From Angelobacter sp036557225 (lineage in GTDB: Bacteria > Acidobacteriota > Terriglobia > Terriglobales > Acidobacteriaceae): DNA of 64,000 nucleotides. A model generated the notes under the pieces. That model had not been told where the DNA came from. It searched no databases and saw only the letters and a program-made list of their open reading frames with translations. The stretch covers positions 1 to 64,000 of the forward strand of contig DATBHX010000067.1 of the NCBI GenBank assembly GCA_036557225.1. Direction: 5' to 3'. The position numbers and the translations under genes were made by a program. Positions 48,492 through 57,156 of the stretch are shown here, piece after piece. Position 1 is the stretch's first letter. Each line of letters begins with the position of its first letter.

Positions 48492-49010
48492 TCAATTGCG
48501 GTGCAGGAACTTGAGCCTCTTTTGCGGCTTGGTATGGTTCGGAACATCGTCATACTTTAGAACGCTCATGGAGCCATCAACTTCCAGGACAACCAGGGCA
48601 GCATCGCCAACACATCCAACACCGTGTTCACGTAGGGCGCGGTTCAGCTCATCCATGGAAATATGTTCTTTGGCCATATGTGGCGTGATGCACTCGCCAT
48701 TATGGACCAGAAGGGTAGGCTGTCCCTGGATCATCTTGCGAAAGCGCCGGTTTACCCCGGAGAGTTCTGCGAGCAGAAAATTCAGAACGAGCAAGACCAG
48801 CGCAGCTGTGGCTCCGCCCAGGAGGGAGGTATCAGGGCCGGTCATTGCGTTCTGCACAGAGTTGCTGAGGAGCAGCAGCAAGGTAAGGTCAAACGGCGTC
48901 ATCTGCCCGACCTCGCGTTTGCCTGTCAGACGGATTCCGAGCAGCACAAGCACATACACCGCTGCCGTCCGCCCGACTATTTCGAGCACTGTATGCCAGC
49001 TAGTGAGCAT
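48492..49010 (-). CDS. DUF421/YetF-like membrane protein
   Basis: 172 residues from ATG 49010 (MLTSWHTVLEIVGRTA); the frame extends to 49094 but the upstream residues are not family-like. Three membrane helices (VGRTAAVYVLVLLGIRLTGK, DLTLLLLLSNSVQNAM, LLGGATAALVLLVLNFLLAE) are followed by the DUF421 soluble domain with KMIQGQPTLLVHNGECI, ISMDELNRALREHGV and ALVVLEVDGSMSVL. The family is related to Bacillus YetF; function unknown. It is 68 bases from the DUF4337 gene, same strand. Confidence 0.85.
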   Translation of the reverse strand: MLTSWHTVLEIVGRTAAVYVLVLLGIRLTGKREVGQMTPFDLTLLLLLSNSVQNAMTGPDTSLLGGATAALVLLVLNFLLAELSGVNRRFRKMIQGQPTLLVHNGECITPHMAKEHISMDELNRALREHGVGCVGDAALVVLEVDGSMSVLKYDDVPNHTKPQKRLKFLHRN

Positions 49011-49110
49011 TTGCGGAGATTGTAAATTTGAATCGTGAATTTTTAAACCGTGAAGATTATTCCGGTACTCGGTCAGTTTGAAATGACCCATCACCTGGCC
49101 GGCTGACCGG

Positions 49111-49139
49111 GCGACAGATAAGAAAGGCTTTGCTAAAAT
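49111..49139 (+). promoter_or_regulatory. Candidate sigma-70 promoter of the tRNA gene
   Basis: GCGACA (4 of 6 matches to TTGACA) and TAAAAT (5 of 6 to TATAAT) are separated by 17 bases. A start of transcription near 49146 would give a leader of about 18 bases before the tRNA. Confidence 0.5.
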
Positions 49140-49163
49140 AATGAAGGCAATTATCGCCGTCGC

Positions 49164-49240
49164 GCGCCCTTAGCTCAGCTGGATAGAGCGTCTGACTACG
49201 AATCAGAAGGCCGGGAGTTCGAATCTCTCAGGGCGCGCCA
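49164..49240 (+). tRNA. tRNA-Arg (anticodon ACG)
   Basis: 77 bases including an encoded 3' CCA. The acceptor stem pairs GCGCCCT with AGGGCGC, with discriminator G. D-arm AGCTCAGCTGGATAGAGC, anticodon stem TCTGA/TCAGA with loop CTACGAA (anticodon ACG), and T-arm GGGAGTTCGAATCTCT with the conserved TTCGAAT are all well formed. In bacteria the A34 of this anticodon is normally converted to inosine, reading CGU/CGC/CGA. Confidence 0.97.
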
Positions 49241-49295
49241 TTAAATCAATCACTTACCGAGTTCCCGGTTGCGGCACAAATCGAACAGACCCGAC

Positions 49296-50513
49296 TCACT
49301 CGTAGCGTAGACCTTCAATCGGATCGAGGCGAGAGGCTTTTCGCGCTGGATAATAGCCGAAGAAGATCCCCACTCCGGCGGAAAACAAACCGGCAATAGT
49401 CATAATCCTGGGGGAGAGCTGCATGTCCCAATGAAGTGTGTTTTGCAGCATAAATCCACCGAGAATGCCGGCCAGGACTCCAAACGCGCCGCCGATCAGG
49501 CTCATCACAACTGCCTCGCTGAGAAATTGCAATTGGATGTCTCGTTCGGTAGCTCCGACTGCCAGCCGGATGCCGATCTCCCGGGTGCGCTCGGTGACAG
49601 AAATCAGCTGGATGTTCATAATTCCGATTCCGCCAACCATCAGGGAAAGAGAAGCGGCGCTGCCCAGCAGCAGGGTGAAAACGTTGGCGGCGGCAAGTTG
49701 CGCCCGAATCAGTTCCTCGGGCGTGCGGATATTGAAGTCATCGTCGTCGCCGGCGCGCAGGTGGTGACGCTCACGCATCACGCCGATGATGCTTCGCGTT
49801 GCCTCGGGTATGGCTTCCCGTGACATTGCAGAAAAGAAGATATCGTCCAGCCACTCAACCCCAGTGATCCGCTTTTGCGCCGTAGTGAGGGGCATCACGA
49901 CGAAATCGTCCTGATCGAAACCGGTGGCAGAAAATCCTTTGCCCTGGAGCACGCCAATGACCTTGAAAGGGACGGCTTGAATGTTGATTGTCTTGCCGAC
50001 CGGGTCCTCGTCCTGAAACAAATTGGTGGCGACGGTTTGTCCAATCACGCACACAGGCGCGCTCTTGTCCATGTCGTCCTGAGTGAATTCTGTCCCTTCT
50101 TGAAGGTCCCATTTGCGAATTTCAAAATACTCCGGGCTCACCCCGCGATACTGTGTACCCCAGTTCAGATTGCCGTAAACCACCTGAATCCGACCATCAA
50201 CGTTGGCTGCAGCGCTCTTGATCCCGGGCACCTGGTCCAGCACGGCCATTGCATCGCCCAGCAGCAGGGTCTTGGTGCCACGGCTGCCGACGCGAACACC
50301 GTTGCGCGCACGGCTCCCGGCTTCAACCCAGATCAGGTTGTCGCCGACTTTGCTGAGCTGGCCTTCTACCTTGCTCGAGCCGGCTTCACCGACCGCAACA
50401 ACACAAATAAATGATCCGACGCCCATGATGATTCCCAGCATCGTCAGGAGGCTGCGAATCCGGTTGCGGGCCAGCGCCTGCATGGCCTCTCGGAATATCA
50501 CGCTCAGAAACAT
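49296..50513 (-). CDS. MacB-like ABC transporter permease, second copy
   Basis: 405 residues. An N-terminal helix (NRIRSLLTMLGIIMGVGSFICVVAVGEAG), a periplasmic MacB_PCD domain (~50-240) and three C-terminal helices forming the FtsX domain, with GGIGIMNIQLISVTERTREIGIRLAVGA and the C-terminal GYYPARKASRLDPIEGLRYE. It is the fourth gene of a minus-strand run: adaptor, ATPase, permease, permease. It closely parallels the preceding permease (both end LDPIEALRYE-like) and so is a tandem duplicate. 13 bases separate the two genes. No ATPase is fused, so it must use the ATP-binding protein of the operon. Confidence 0.9.
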   Translation of the reverse strand: MFLSVIFREAMQALARNRIRSLLTMLGIIMGVGSFICVVAVGEAGSSKVEGQLSKVGDNLIWVEAGSRARNGVRVGSRGTKTLLLGDAMAVLDQVPGIKSAAANVDGRIQVVYGNLNWGTQYRGVSPEYFEIRKWDLQEGTEFTQDDMDKSAPVCVIGQTVATNLFQDEDPVGKTINIQAVPFKVIGVLQGKGFSATGFDQDDFVVMPLTTAQKRITGVEWLDDIFFSAMSREAIPEATRSIIGVMRERHHLRAGDDDDFNIRTPEELIRAQLAAANVFTLLLGSAASLSLMVGGIGIMNIQLISVTERTREIGIRLAVGATERDIQLQFLSEAVVMSLIGGAFGVLAGILGGFMLQNTLHWDMQLSPRIMTIAGLFSAGVGIFFGYYPARKASRLDPIEGLRYE

Positions 50514-50526
50514 GACTGATTCCTGG

Positions 50527-51747
50527 TCATTCGTATCTCAATGCCTCAATCGGGTCCAGCCGAGCGGCCTTCTGCGCTGGATAGTATCCAAAGAAAATCC
50601 CAATGGCGATCGCCACACCCGCTGCACCTGCAACCGCAGTACCGGAAACCAGAATGGGCCATCCCGCAGTTGAAGCGATCACGAACGAAGCCCCAACGCC
50701 GCTTGCGATCCCAACAGCGCCTCCAACCAGACTCATGACAACAGCTTCGGTCAGGAACTGGCGTTGAACGTCGCCTTCTGTGGCTCCAATCGCCATGCGC
50801 AGGCCAATTTCCCGGGTTCGTTCTTTTACTGAAACCAGCATGATATTCATAATTCCAATGCCGCCTACAAGCAGCGACACTCCCGCGATGGACGCAAGCA
50901 ACGCCGTCATTACTTTGCTGGCTTCTGACGCAAGATCAGCCATGTCGGCCAGGTTTCGTAGCGTAAAGTCATCCTCTTGTTCTGGACGAATGCGGTGCCG
51001 GTCGCGCAGCAAGGCCTGAATTTGCTGTTGTGCCGCATAGCTGCCCGAGCGCGACTTGGCGGAGACCATCACAAAACGCAGCCACGGTTGTCCGGTAATT
51101 TTCTTTTGCAGCGTTGTGAGGGGAACGATGATGGTGTCGTCCTGGTCTTCGCTCATCGCCGGAGACTGCCCTTTAGCGACCAAGACGCCCACTACTTTGA
51201 ACGGCAGGTTCCCAATGCGGATAGTCTTGCCGACCGGCTCGGTCGTGGCAAACAGGTTTTTCCGCACCGTCTCGCCGATCACCGCAACATTGGCCGCAGT
51301 TGTTACATCGTCTTCGCTGAAGCTGGAACCACTCTGGAAATCCCAGGTGCGAATCTCGAAATACTCAGGCGTCGAGCCGGTGATTCTGGTCCCCCAATTA
51401 TCGTTTTCATAAACCACCTGCGCTGATGTCTGTGTTCCCGGCGCCGCAGTCACGACCGCTGGACACTCTTTCAGCATTGCCACAACGTCTTCGCGGACCA
51501 ACGTCTTGGTTGCGCCCCAGCCCAATCTCAACCCGCCAAGGTTCATCGAGCCGGAGCTGACGAACAGCATGTTCGAGCCAAGGTTCGCGATCTGGCGCTG
51601 TACGGCCTGATCGGCGCCCTGGCCAATTCCCATCATCGCGATGACCGCGCCTACGCCGATGATCACGCCCAGCATGGTAAGAGTTGAGCGTGTCTTGTTG
51701 CGCGCCAGCGCGCGAAACGCCATCCGAAGGGTTGACGCCAGGTCCAT
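50527..51747 (-). CDS. MacB-like ABC transporter permease, first copy
   Basis: 406 residues from ATG 51747 (MDLASTLRMAFRALARNKTR); the longer frame would run into the ATPase gene. Same layout as the following permease: N-terminal helix (STLTMLGVIIGVGAVIAMMGI), MacB_PCD periplasmic domain with SSGSMNLGGLRLGWGATKTL, and an FtsX domain with LLVGGIGIMNIMLVSVKERTREIGLRMAIGA and the ending KAARLDPIEALRYE. It starts 7 bases after the ATPase gene. The permeases may form homodimers each, or a heterodimer, with the shared ATPase. Confidence 0.9.
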   Translation of the reverse strand: MDLASTLRMAFRALARNKTRSTLTMLGVIIGVGAVIAMMGIGQGADQAVQRQIANLGSNMLFVSSGSMNLGGLRLGWGATKTLVREDVVAMLKECPAVVTAAPGTQTSAQVVYENDNWGTRITGSTPEYFEIRTWDFQSGSSFSEDDVTTAANVAVIGETVRKNLFATTEPVGKTIRIGNLPFKVVGVLVAKGQSPAMSEDQDDTIIVPLTTLQKKITGQPWLRFVMVSAKSRSGSYAAQQQIQALLRDRHRIRPEQEDDFTLRNLADMADLASEASKVMTALLASIAGVSLLVGGIGIMNIMLVSVKERTREIGLRMAIGATEGDVQRQFLTEAVVMSLVGGAVGIASGVGASFVIASTAGWPILVSGTAVAGAAGVAIAIGIFFGYYPAQKAARLDPIEALRYE

Positions 51748-51754
51748 ACAGTTC

Positions 51755-52552
51755 CTAGTCTTCCAGCAGAGGCAGAGTCTTGAGCACGTCTGCGGCGCGA
51801 GCGCGGTCAGTGACCGGCTCGTCACGCCGGATCTTGCCGTCACGAAAAATAATGCTCCGCCTGGCAAACTGAGCAATGTCATGCTCGTGCGTTACCAATA
51901 CAATCGTCAGACCCAGGTCATTCAACGATTGCAGGATTTCCATCACCTCCACCGAGGTGCGGCTGTCCAGGTTACCGGTCGGTTCGTCAGCCAGCAGGAT
52001 CGAAGGCCGGTTGACCAACGCTCGCGCAATGGCAACTCTCTGTTGCTGGCCGCCGGAAAGTTGTGATGGAAAGTGCTCGGTGCGCTCCTCCAGCCCCACC
52101 ATCTTCAGCGCTTCAAGGGCGCGGCGATGCCGCTCCGCTTTGTCCACTCGGCTATACAACGTGGGGAGTTCGGTATTTTCCAGGGCCGTGGTTCGCGCCA
52201 GCAGATTGAAACCCTGGAACACAAAACCAATCTGGCGATTCCGGATCCGTGCCAGCTCATTCTTCTCAAGCTTTGAAACATCCGCCCCTTCCAGCAGATA
52301 CCTTCCTGAACTGGGCTTGTCCAAACATCCCAGGATGTTCATGAATGTGGATTTGCCGCTGCCGCTTGCACCCATAATGGCGACAAATTCTCCGCGCCTG
52401 ATATCGACACTCACGCCGCGCAAGGCATGAACCTGCGTCTCGCCCAGATCATACGTTTTGTGAATGTCTTCGACCTGAATCATGATCTCAGACGGCTTCG
52501 TCTCTATTCCTGAGACTTCAGGGACGGTCGAATTGGCCTGCTGCGCACCCAT
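51755..52552 (-). CDS. ABC transporter ATP-binding protein (MacB/LolD-like)
   Basis: 265 residues. Walker A GASGSGKSTFMNILGCLDKPSSG (~60-82), Q-loop FVFQGFNLLARTTALEN, the signature LSGGQQQRVAIARALVNRPSILLADEPTGNLDS (which includes Walker B) and the switch His in VTHEHDIA. The spacing and LADEPTGNLDS are typical of the LolD/MacB type that drives non-transport, transenvelope mechanotransmission. The first 24 residues are an unstructured extension. It is 6 bases after the adaptor gene and 7 before the first permease; it is encoded apart from the permeases, unlike E. coli MacB. Confidence 0.93.
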   Translation of the reverse strand: MGAQQANSTVPEVSGIETKPSEIMIQVEDIHKTYDLGETQVHALRGVSVDIRRGEFVAIMGASGSGKSTFMNILGCLDKPSSGRYLLEGADVSKLEKNELARIRNRQIGFVFQGFNLLARTTALENTELPTLYSRVDKAERHRRALEALKMVGLEERTEHFPSQLSGGQQQRVAIARALVNRPSILLADEPTGNLDSRTSVEVMEILQSLNDLGLTIVLVTHEHDIAQFARRSIIFRDGKIRRDEPVTDRARAADVLKTLPLLED

Positions 52553-52558
52553 GGAATG

Positions 52559-53884
52559 TTAGCGCCCCCGCGGCGTACTTGGACCGCCCGGCCGTGGAGC
52601 ACTCGATGCGTGTCCCTGCGCCAGTCCGGTCACTAGCTCATCGTCAACTTTTACGTCGCCGTTCAAAGTCTGCACCATCTCTGTAAAAGTATGGTCGGTG
52701 ATTCCGGTCCTGATTCGCACAGGTTGTAGTGTCTTGTCGGGAAGGAGCTTCCAGACAACTTGATCGTCATATTTGGCACTGCGACTCTCGGCAGCATCGC
52801 CAGAAGCGGATTTGTCCGGTTTGCGTTGTGCGGCACCTTCAGGAATTCCATACTTCTGATACAAAACGCGAATCTCGTCCGCCTTGAAATCGGGCTTATA
52901 GCGCAATGCGCCGTTGGGAACCTTGATCGCATTCGCGGCCGTAGCCACCGGGATGCTCACATAAGCAGTCATTCCGGGGAAGAGTTTCAGGTCCGGATTG
53001 GAGAAGTCGATAATCGTGTCATAGGTGACAACATTCTGCACGACGGTCGAATTCATTCTGACCTGTGAGACAGTGCCGGTAAAAGTTTCCCGCGGATATG
53101 CATCGACTTTGAATGAAACCTTTTGTCCGGGTCGGATTTGGCCTACGTCTGATTCATCGGTCTTCGCATAAACCTGCATTTTGGTCAGGTCCTGGGCGAT
53201 GACGAACAGCGTGGGCGCCTGCAGCGAAGCGGCGACAGTCTGGCCGACATCAACATTCCGCGCGACCACCGTGCCATCAATCGGCGCATGGATCGTGGTG
53301 TAATCCAGGTTTGTCTGCGCCACCTGGACCGCCGCTTCTTTCTGCTGAAGCTGTGCGCGTGCCTGCTGCTCCTGGGCGACAGCTCCGTTTACCTGGGCGG
53401 TTGCACTTTCCGCGTTCGCCTTGGCTACGTCAAGGGTCTGTTGGCTTACTACGCCCTGCTTTCCCAGGCCCAGATTGCGCTCGTAATCAGCTCTCATCTG
53501 CACGTCACTCGCCTTGGCTTTCGCGGTATTGGCCATTGCCACAGCCAGATTGGCTCGGGCATTTTCCAGGTCCGCTTTCGCTTGCGCCAGCGCGCCTTCG
53601 AACAGCGCAGGATCGATCTGCGCGATCAACTGGCCCTTCCGGACATGAGAGTTGAAATCGACGTAGAGCTTTGAGATCGACCCGGAGACCTGTGAGCCGA
53701 CCTGCACGGTGATAACAGCGTTGATTGTTCCCGTGGCCTCGACGACTTGCTTGATCTCCCCGTTCTCGACTTTGGCGGTGTAGTACTCAACGGGAGCCTT
53801 GCTTCTCATCTGAAAGGCGGTGAACAGCCCTACGCCTGCCAGAAGCGCCACAAGAATCAATATGTTTTGTTTATTCAGCTTCAA
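52559..53884 (-). CDS. MacA-like periplasmic adaptor (RND/HlyD family)
   Basis: 441 residues. N-terminal signal-anchor (LILVALLAGVGLFTAFQM), a lipoyl/barrel-sandwich domain (VEATGTINAVITVQVGSQVSGSI), a long coiled-coil hairpin (~90-195, Ala-rich: LAQAKADLENARANLAVAMA), the second lipoyl half (TTIHAPIDGTVVARNVDVG), beta-barrel and membrane-proximal parts with PGMTAYVSIPVATAANAI. The C-terminus is extended by a Gly/Pro-rich tail. It is the first gene of the four-gene efflux-type operon; an outer-membrane TolC-like factor is not in the window. The cargo is unknown. Confidence 0.9.
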   Translation of the reverse strand: MKLNKQNILILVALLAGVGLFTAFQMRSKAPVEYYTAKVENGEIKQVVEATGTINAVITVQVGSQVSGSISKLYVDFNSHVRKGQLIAQIDPALFEGALAQAKADLENARANLAVAMANTAKAKASDVQMRADYERNLGLGKQGVVSQQTLDVAKANAESATAQVNGAVAQEQQARAQLQQKEAAVQVAQTNLDYTTIHAPIDGTVVARNVDVGQTVAASLQAPTLFVIAQDLTKMQVYAKTDESDVGQIRPGQKVSFKVDAYPRETFTGTVSQVRMNSTVVQNVVTYDTIIDFSNPDLKLFPGMTAYVSIPVATAANAIKVPNGALRYKPDFKADEIRVLYQKYGIPEGAAQRKPDKSASGDAAESRSAKYDDQVVWKLLPDKTLQPVRIRTGITDHTFTEMVQTLNGDVKVDDELVTGLAQGHASSAPRPGGPSTPRGR

Positions 53885-54034
53885 TGGCCAATTCCAAAGG
53901 GGATTAGGACGTAATCATACAATGGCCGAGCGCCCTGAGCACTAAGGCGTAACCGCCATTCTTCGCTAAATCCCGACTTTCGCAGACTGGCTCAAATTGC
54001 GTATCCTGTGTCTGAGGCCAGCGCGGGGCCGACC

Positions 54035-54160
54035 ATGGGAGTTAAAAAGAATAGAATCCAACACCTAGAACGCCAGGTGGAGAGGAAATTCGTCTTCTTC
54101 GGGGCTGTGGTGATCGCCCTGATTCTGATCGGTATCCTTCTCGCCCTTTATCTTAAGTGA
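54035..54160 (+). CDS. Small single-pass membrane protein (41 aa)
   Basis: Short frame from ATG 54035 to TGA 54160. It encodes a basic N-terminus (MGVKKNRIQHLERQVERK) followed by one hydrophobic helix (FVFFGAVVIALILIGILLAL) and a short YLK end. The charge layout fits a membrane-inserted miniprotein. It is read away from the efflux operon, whose first gene starts 150 bases to the left. The ribosome site is weak (CGGGGCC before the ATG), so this remains a candidate. Confidence 0.45.
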   Translation: MGVKKNRIQHLERQVERKFVFFGAVVIALILIGILLALYLK

Positions 54161-54381
54161 CACGGCGGTTGATCCGGCCGATCAGTAAAGCTTACAGCCA
54201 CGATTGCCGTGCTATATCTATGAACGCTATCGATGGTCACTCGTGGCGTAACTGGCTATGTATCGGGGCTTCGCTCGAGTGGTCCTTTTGCGTGCGACGA
54301 CAGTTGGCTGCGTCGACTTACGCAACGGCGATTGCTCCCAAAAGATCGCGAACGCGCTCGCAAAGAGATGGAGAGGATTCC

Positions 54382-54786
54382 ATGGAATACCTGATCGGGG
54401 TTGGACTCGCCGTGGTGGTGTGCGCCTTCGCCACGTGGGTAGGATTTGACCGCGACCGCGTCTTCTATCCGGCGATGGTCATCGTGGTTGCGACCTACTA
54501 CATTCTGTTTGCGGTGATGGGAAGTTCCAAGCCGGCTTTGGCGCTGGAATCCCTGGTAGCAGCTGCTTTTCTCGCTCTGGCCGTGGCAGGTTTCAAGAAG
54601 AACCTTTGGCTGGCTGCGGCTGCCCTCGCCGGACATGGCGTTTTCGACTTCTTTCATCATCTGTTGATTCAGAATCCCGGAGTCCCGGCGTGGTGGCCCG
54701 GCTTCTGTCTCTCGTTCGATGTTCTCGCTGGCGTCTTCCTTGCCATCCTGCTGCTGCGACGCTCCGGATTCGCTTCCACGGTTTAA
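54382..54786 (+). CDS. DUF6010-like small membrane protein
   Basis: 134 residues from ATG 54382 (MEYLIGVGLAVVVC), chosen because GAGAGGA precedes it at a good distance and the residues upstream in the longer frame have no sense. Four predicted membrane helices: LIGVGLAVVVCAFATWVGF, FYPAMVIVVATYYILFAVMG, LESLVAAAFLALAVAGF and LWLAAAALAGHGVFDFFHHLL. The GHGVFDFFHHLLIQNPGVPAWWPGFC segment is highly characteristic of the family, as I recall. Function unknown. The divergent SDR gene ends 36 bases beyond its stop on the other strand. Confidence 0.7.
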   Translation: MEYLIGVGLAVVVCAFATWVGFDRDRVFYPAMVIVVATYYILFAVMGSSKPALALESLVAAAFLALAVAGFKKNLWLAAAALAGHGVFDFFHHLLIQNPGVPAWWPGFCLSFDVLAGVFLAILLLRRSGFASTV

Positions 54787-54821
54787 TCGCTGAAACCAAA
54801 AGCGTGCTTCCGTAGCTAATG

Positions 54822-55856
54822 CTAGGCTGCTTGGTTCGGTCTTTGCGTACCACTTTCTTCCGATTTCATCCCTCGGCCGATTATGAAAGTACCCATTGCG
54901 ACCAATGCTGCCGCGGCAGCGAGCCACTTTGAATGCCTTACCGTCCACAGTTCAAAGCTGGATGCCTCTGCAAGGTCGTCAAATGTGCCGTGCGCGCCAT
55001 GGTCTCCCGCAACTGGTTCCCAAAGATTGTTAGGGCGGGTGGGATCTTCAGCACCATCGTGCTGTTGAGCGTCATAGCCGTCGCGCGCCAGGTACCGATC
55101 ACCGAGTGAGGGCATCAATTTGTTCCCGATGATCGCCTTCACGGTCGACCAGCCTGCATAATACTCGCGCCTCTCGGGATAATGGGCCGCGTAGTAGATT
55201 GCGCGGGCGGCAACTTCAGGTTGAAAAATCGGAGGCACCGGCTGGGCTTTGCGCGGCAATCGGCTCTTTACCCAGCCGAACTGTGGAGTATTGAGCGCCG
55301 GCATCTGCACCATCACTGTTTTTACATTGCTTTTGTCGTGCATGAGTTCCGTGCGCAATGAGGCAAAGAATCCCAGAATTGCATGTTTGGCTGCGCAGTA
55401 GGCCGATTGCAAGGGAATACTGCGATAAGCAAGGGCCGAGCCAACATGCACGATGGTCCCGCGATCTCGTTGAAGCATGCGCTTCAATGCAGCGAGAGTT
55501 CCGTACACATAGCCGAGATAGGTGACTTCGGTGACGCGCTTAAATTCTTCTGCGGGCATCTCTTTGATGGGAGAGAACACAGAAGCCATTGCATTGTTGA
55601 CCCAGATATCGATTGGACCGAGTTGGTCCTCCACCTGCCGGGCAGCTGCTTCGACCTGAGCCGGATCGGCCACGTCAACGCGCAGCACGAGCGCCTTTCC
55701 GCCGGCCGCTTCCACTTCGCGCCGTGCGCCTTCCAGTCCGTCTACCCCTCGGGCAATCAATCCGATCCACGCGCCATGTTTTGCAAATTCTCGCACCGTC
55801 GCGCGTCCTACACCCGCGGAAGCTCCGGTAATGACAACAACTTCATGTTTGGCCAT
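54822..55856 (-). CDS. Short-chain dehydrogenase with C-terminal membrane tail
   Basis: 344 residues. SDR core: ITGASAGVGRATVREF (TGxxxGxG, ~10-25), VNNAMASVF, catalytic Ser in VGSALAYRSIPLQ, and Tyr-x-x-x-Lys in AYCAAKHAILGF; all catalytic residues are present. After ~250 residues comes a linker (DGYDAQQHDGAEDPTRPNNL) and a single C-terminal helix (WLAAAAALVAMGTFIIGRG), so the enzyme is probably tail-anchored at the membrane. The QSAYCAAKHAILGF and TVRHSKW segments are common in large SDRs of soil bacteria. Substrate unknown. Divergent from the enolase-superfamily operon. Confidence 0.85.
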   Translation of the reverse strand: MAKHEVVVITGASAGVGRATVREFAKHGAWIGLIARGVDGLEGARREVEAAGGKALVLRVDVADPAQVEAAARQVEDQLGPIDIWVNNAMASVFSPIKEMPAEEFKRVTEVTYLGYVYGTLAALKRMLQRDRGTIVHVGSALAYRSIPLQSAYCAAKHAILGFFASLRTELMHDKSNVKTVMVQMPALNTPQFGWVKSRLPRKAQPVPPIFQPEVAARAIYYAAHYPERREYYAGWSTVKAIIGNKLMPSLGDRYLARDGYDAQQHDGAEDPTRPNNLWEPVAGDHGAHGTFDDLAEASSFELWTVRHSKWLAAAAALVAMGTFIIGRGMKSEESGTQRPNQAA

Positions 55857-56043
55857 TCTGCTCTCCCCATTGCTGACTCGATCGACAATTGTTTAGATGG
55901 CCGTCGCGCTTGGGCTGGTTTCCATACATCGCAGGCCGATATTGTGTATGCCTGTGGCGATCTCAGGATTCGCGGATCACATCGAATTAAAGGAGGGGGC
56001 AGCCATCTGCTCTGCAACGCTTCAGAGACACCAGGCCACAGTC

Positions 56044-57147
56044 ATGGGGAATTCTTCCAGCATCATTCCAGTTGAGTCGGTGCGGGTATCCAGCTATACG
56101 GTACCAACGGATGAGCCCGAGTCTGACGGCACTCTGGAATGGAATCGAACGACCTTGGTTTTAGTCGAGGTCAAAGCGGCCGGAAAGAATGGCCTGGGCT
56201 ATACCTACGCTGACATCGCTACGGCGTCTCTCATCCATAACACCCTGGCCGGCATTGTGATTCAGAGTGACGCGATGTCCCCGCCGGCAATTTACGCCGC
56301 CATGTGGCGCAACCTACGCAATCTTGGCCGGCCAGGGATCTGTTCCATGGCGATCTCAGCCGTAGATTGCGCGCTCTGGGATCTGAAGGCGCGACTGCTG
56401 AACGTGCCGTTGGTGACTTTGCTCGGCCAGGTACGGTCTGGAGCACCGATCTACGGGAGCGGCGGTTTTATTTCATATTCAGATCAACGTTTGGCTGAGC
56501 AACTCTCCGGGTGGGCCAGTCAGGGAATCCGCAGCGTGAAAATGAAGATCGGGCGTGATACAAGTCGCGACCTGCATCGAACGCGGCTTGCCCGCGGAGC
56601 TATTGGAACTGACACGGAGCTGTTCGTAGATGCGAATGGCGCCTATAACCGAAAGCAGGCGCTGATCCAGGCAGAGAAGTTTGCCGGCCTCAATGTCTGC
56701 TGGTTTGAAGAGCCGGTCTCTTCCGATGACCTCCAGGGCCTTCGCCTGCTGCGCGACCGTGCGCCAGCGGGCATGGACATCGCCGCGGGAGAATACGGCT
56801 ATGACCTCTTTTATTTCCAAAGAATGCTTGCGGCCGGCGCGGTGGATGTGCAGCAGGCCGATATCACGCGCTGTGGCGGCGTGACGGGCTTTCTTCAGGT
56901 AGCCTCGCTCTGCCAGGCGCACAACATTCCTCTCTCAGCTCACACGGCGCCGGCGCTGCATACCCACGTTGTCTGCGCTGTGACGCCATTCAGGAACCTT
57001 GAATACTTCCACGATCATGTGCGCATCGAGCGCATGTTGTTTGATGGCCTGCCGCAACTGGCGAATGGAGAGCTGCGTCCGGATCTATCGCGGCCCGGCC
57101 TCGGATTGGAACTGAAACGAGCCGAAGAAGAAAAACTAGCCGCATAA
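56044..57147 (+). CDS. Enolase-superfamily (mandelate-racemase subgroup) enzyme
   Basis: 368 residues from ATG 56044; a longer frame upstream lacks family features. Acid-sugar dehydratase/racemase type. N-terminal capping domain with RVSSYTVPTDEPES, then a TIM barrel: catalytic Lys pair in SVKMKIG (K166 and K168), metal ligands Asp in VDANGAYNR, Glu in WFEEPVSSDDL and Glu in IAAGEYGYD, and the late HTAPALHTHV with the general base His. The K-x-K pair and three acidic ligands place it in the mandelate-racemase subgroup. The gene is first in an operon with a YdiJ-like oxidoreductase 9 bases on, which supports a sugar-acid pathway. Confidence 0.88.
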   Translation: MGNSSSIIPVESVRVSSYTVPTDEPESDGTLEWNRTTLVLVEVKAAGKNGLGYTYADIATASLIHNTLAGIVIQSDAMSPPAIYAAMWRNLRNLGRPGICSMAISAVDCALWDLKARLLNVPLVTLLGQVRSGAPIYGSGGFISYSDQRLAEQLSGWASQGIRSVKMKIGRDTSRDLHRTRLARGAIGTDTELFVDANGAYNRKQALIQAEKFAGLNVCWFEEPVSSDDLQGLRLLRDRAPAGMDIAAGEYGYDLFYFQRMLAAGAVDVQQADITRCGGVTGFLQVASLCQAHNIPLSAHTAPALHTHVVCAVTPFRNLEYFHDHVRIERMLFDGLPQLANGELRPDLSRPGLGLELKRAEEEKLAA

Positions 57148-57156
57148 GGAGAGTCG

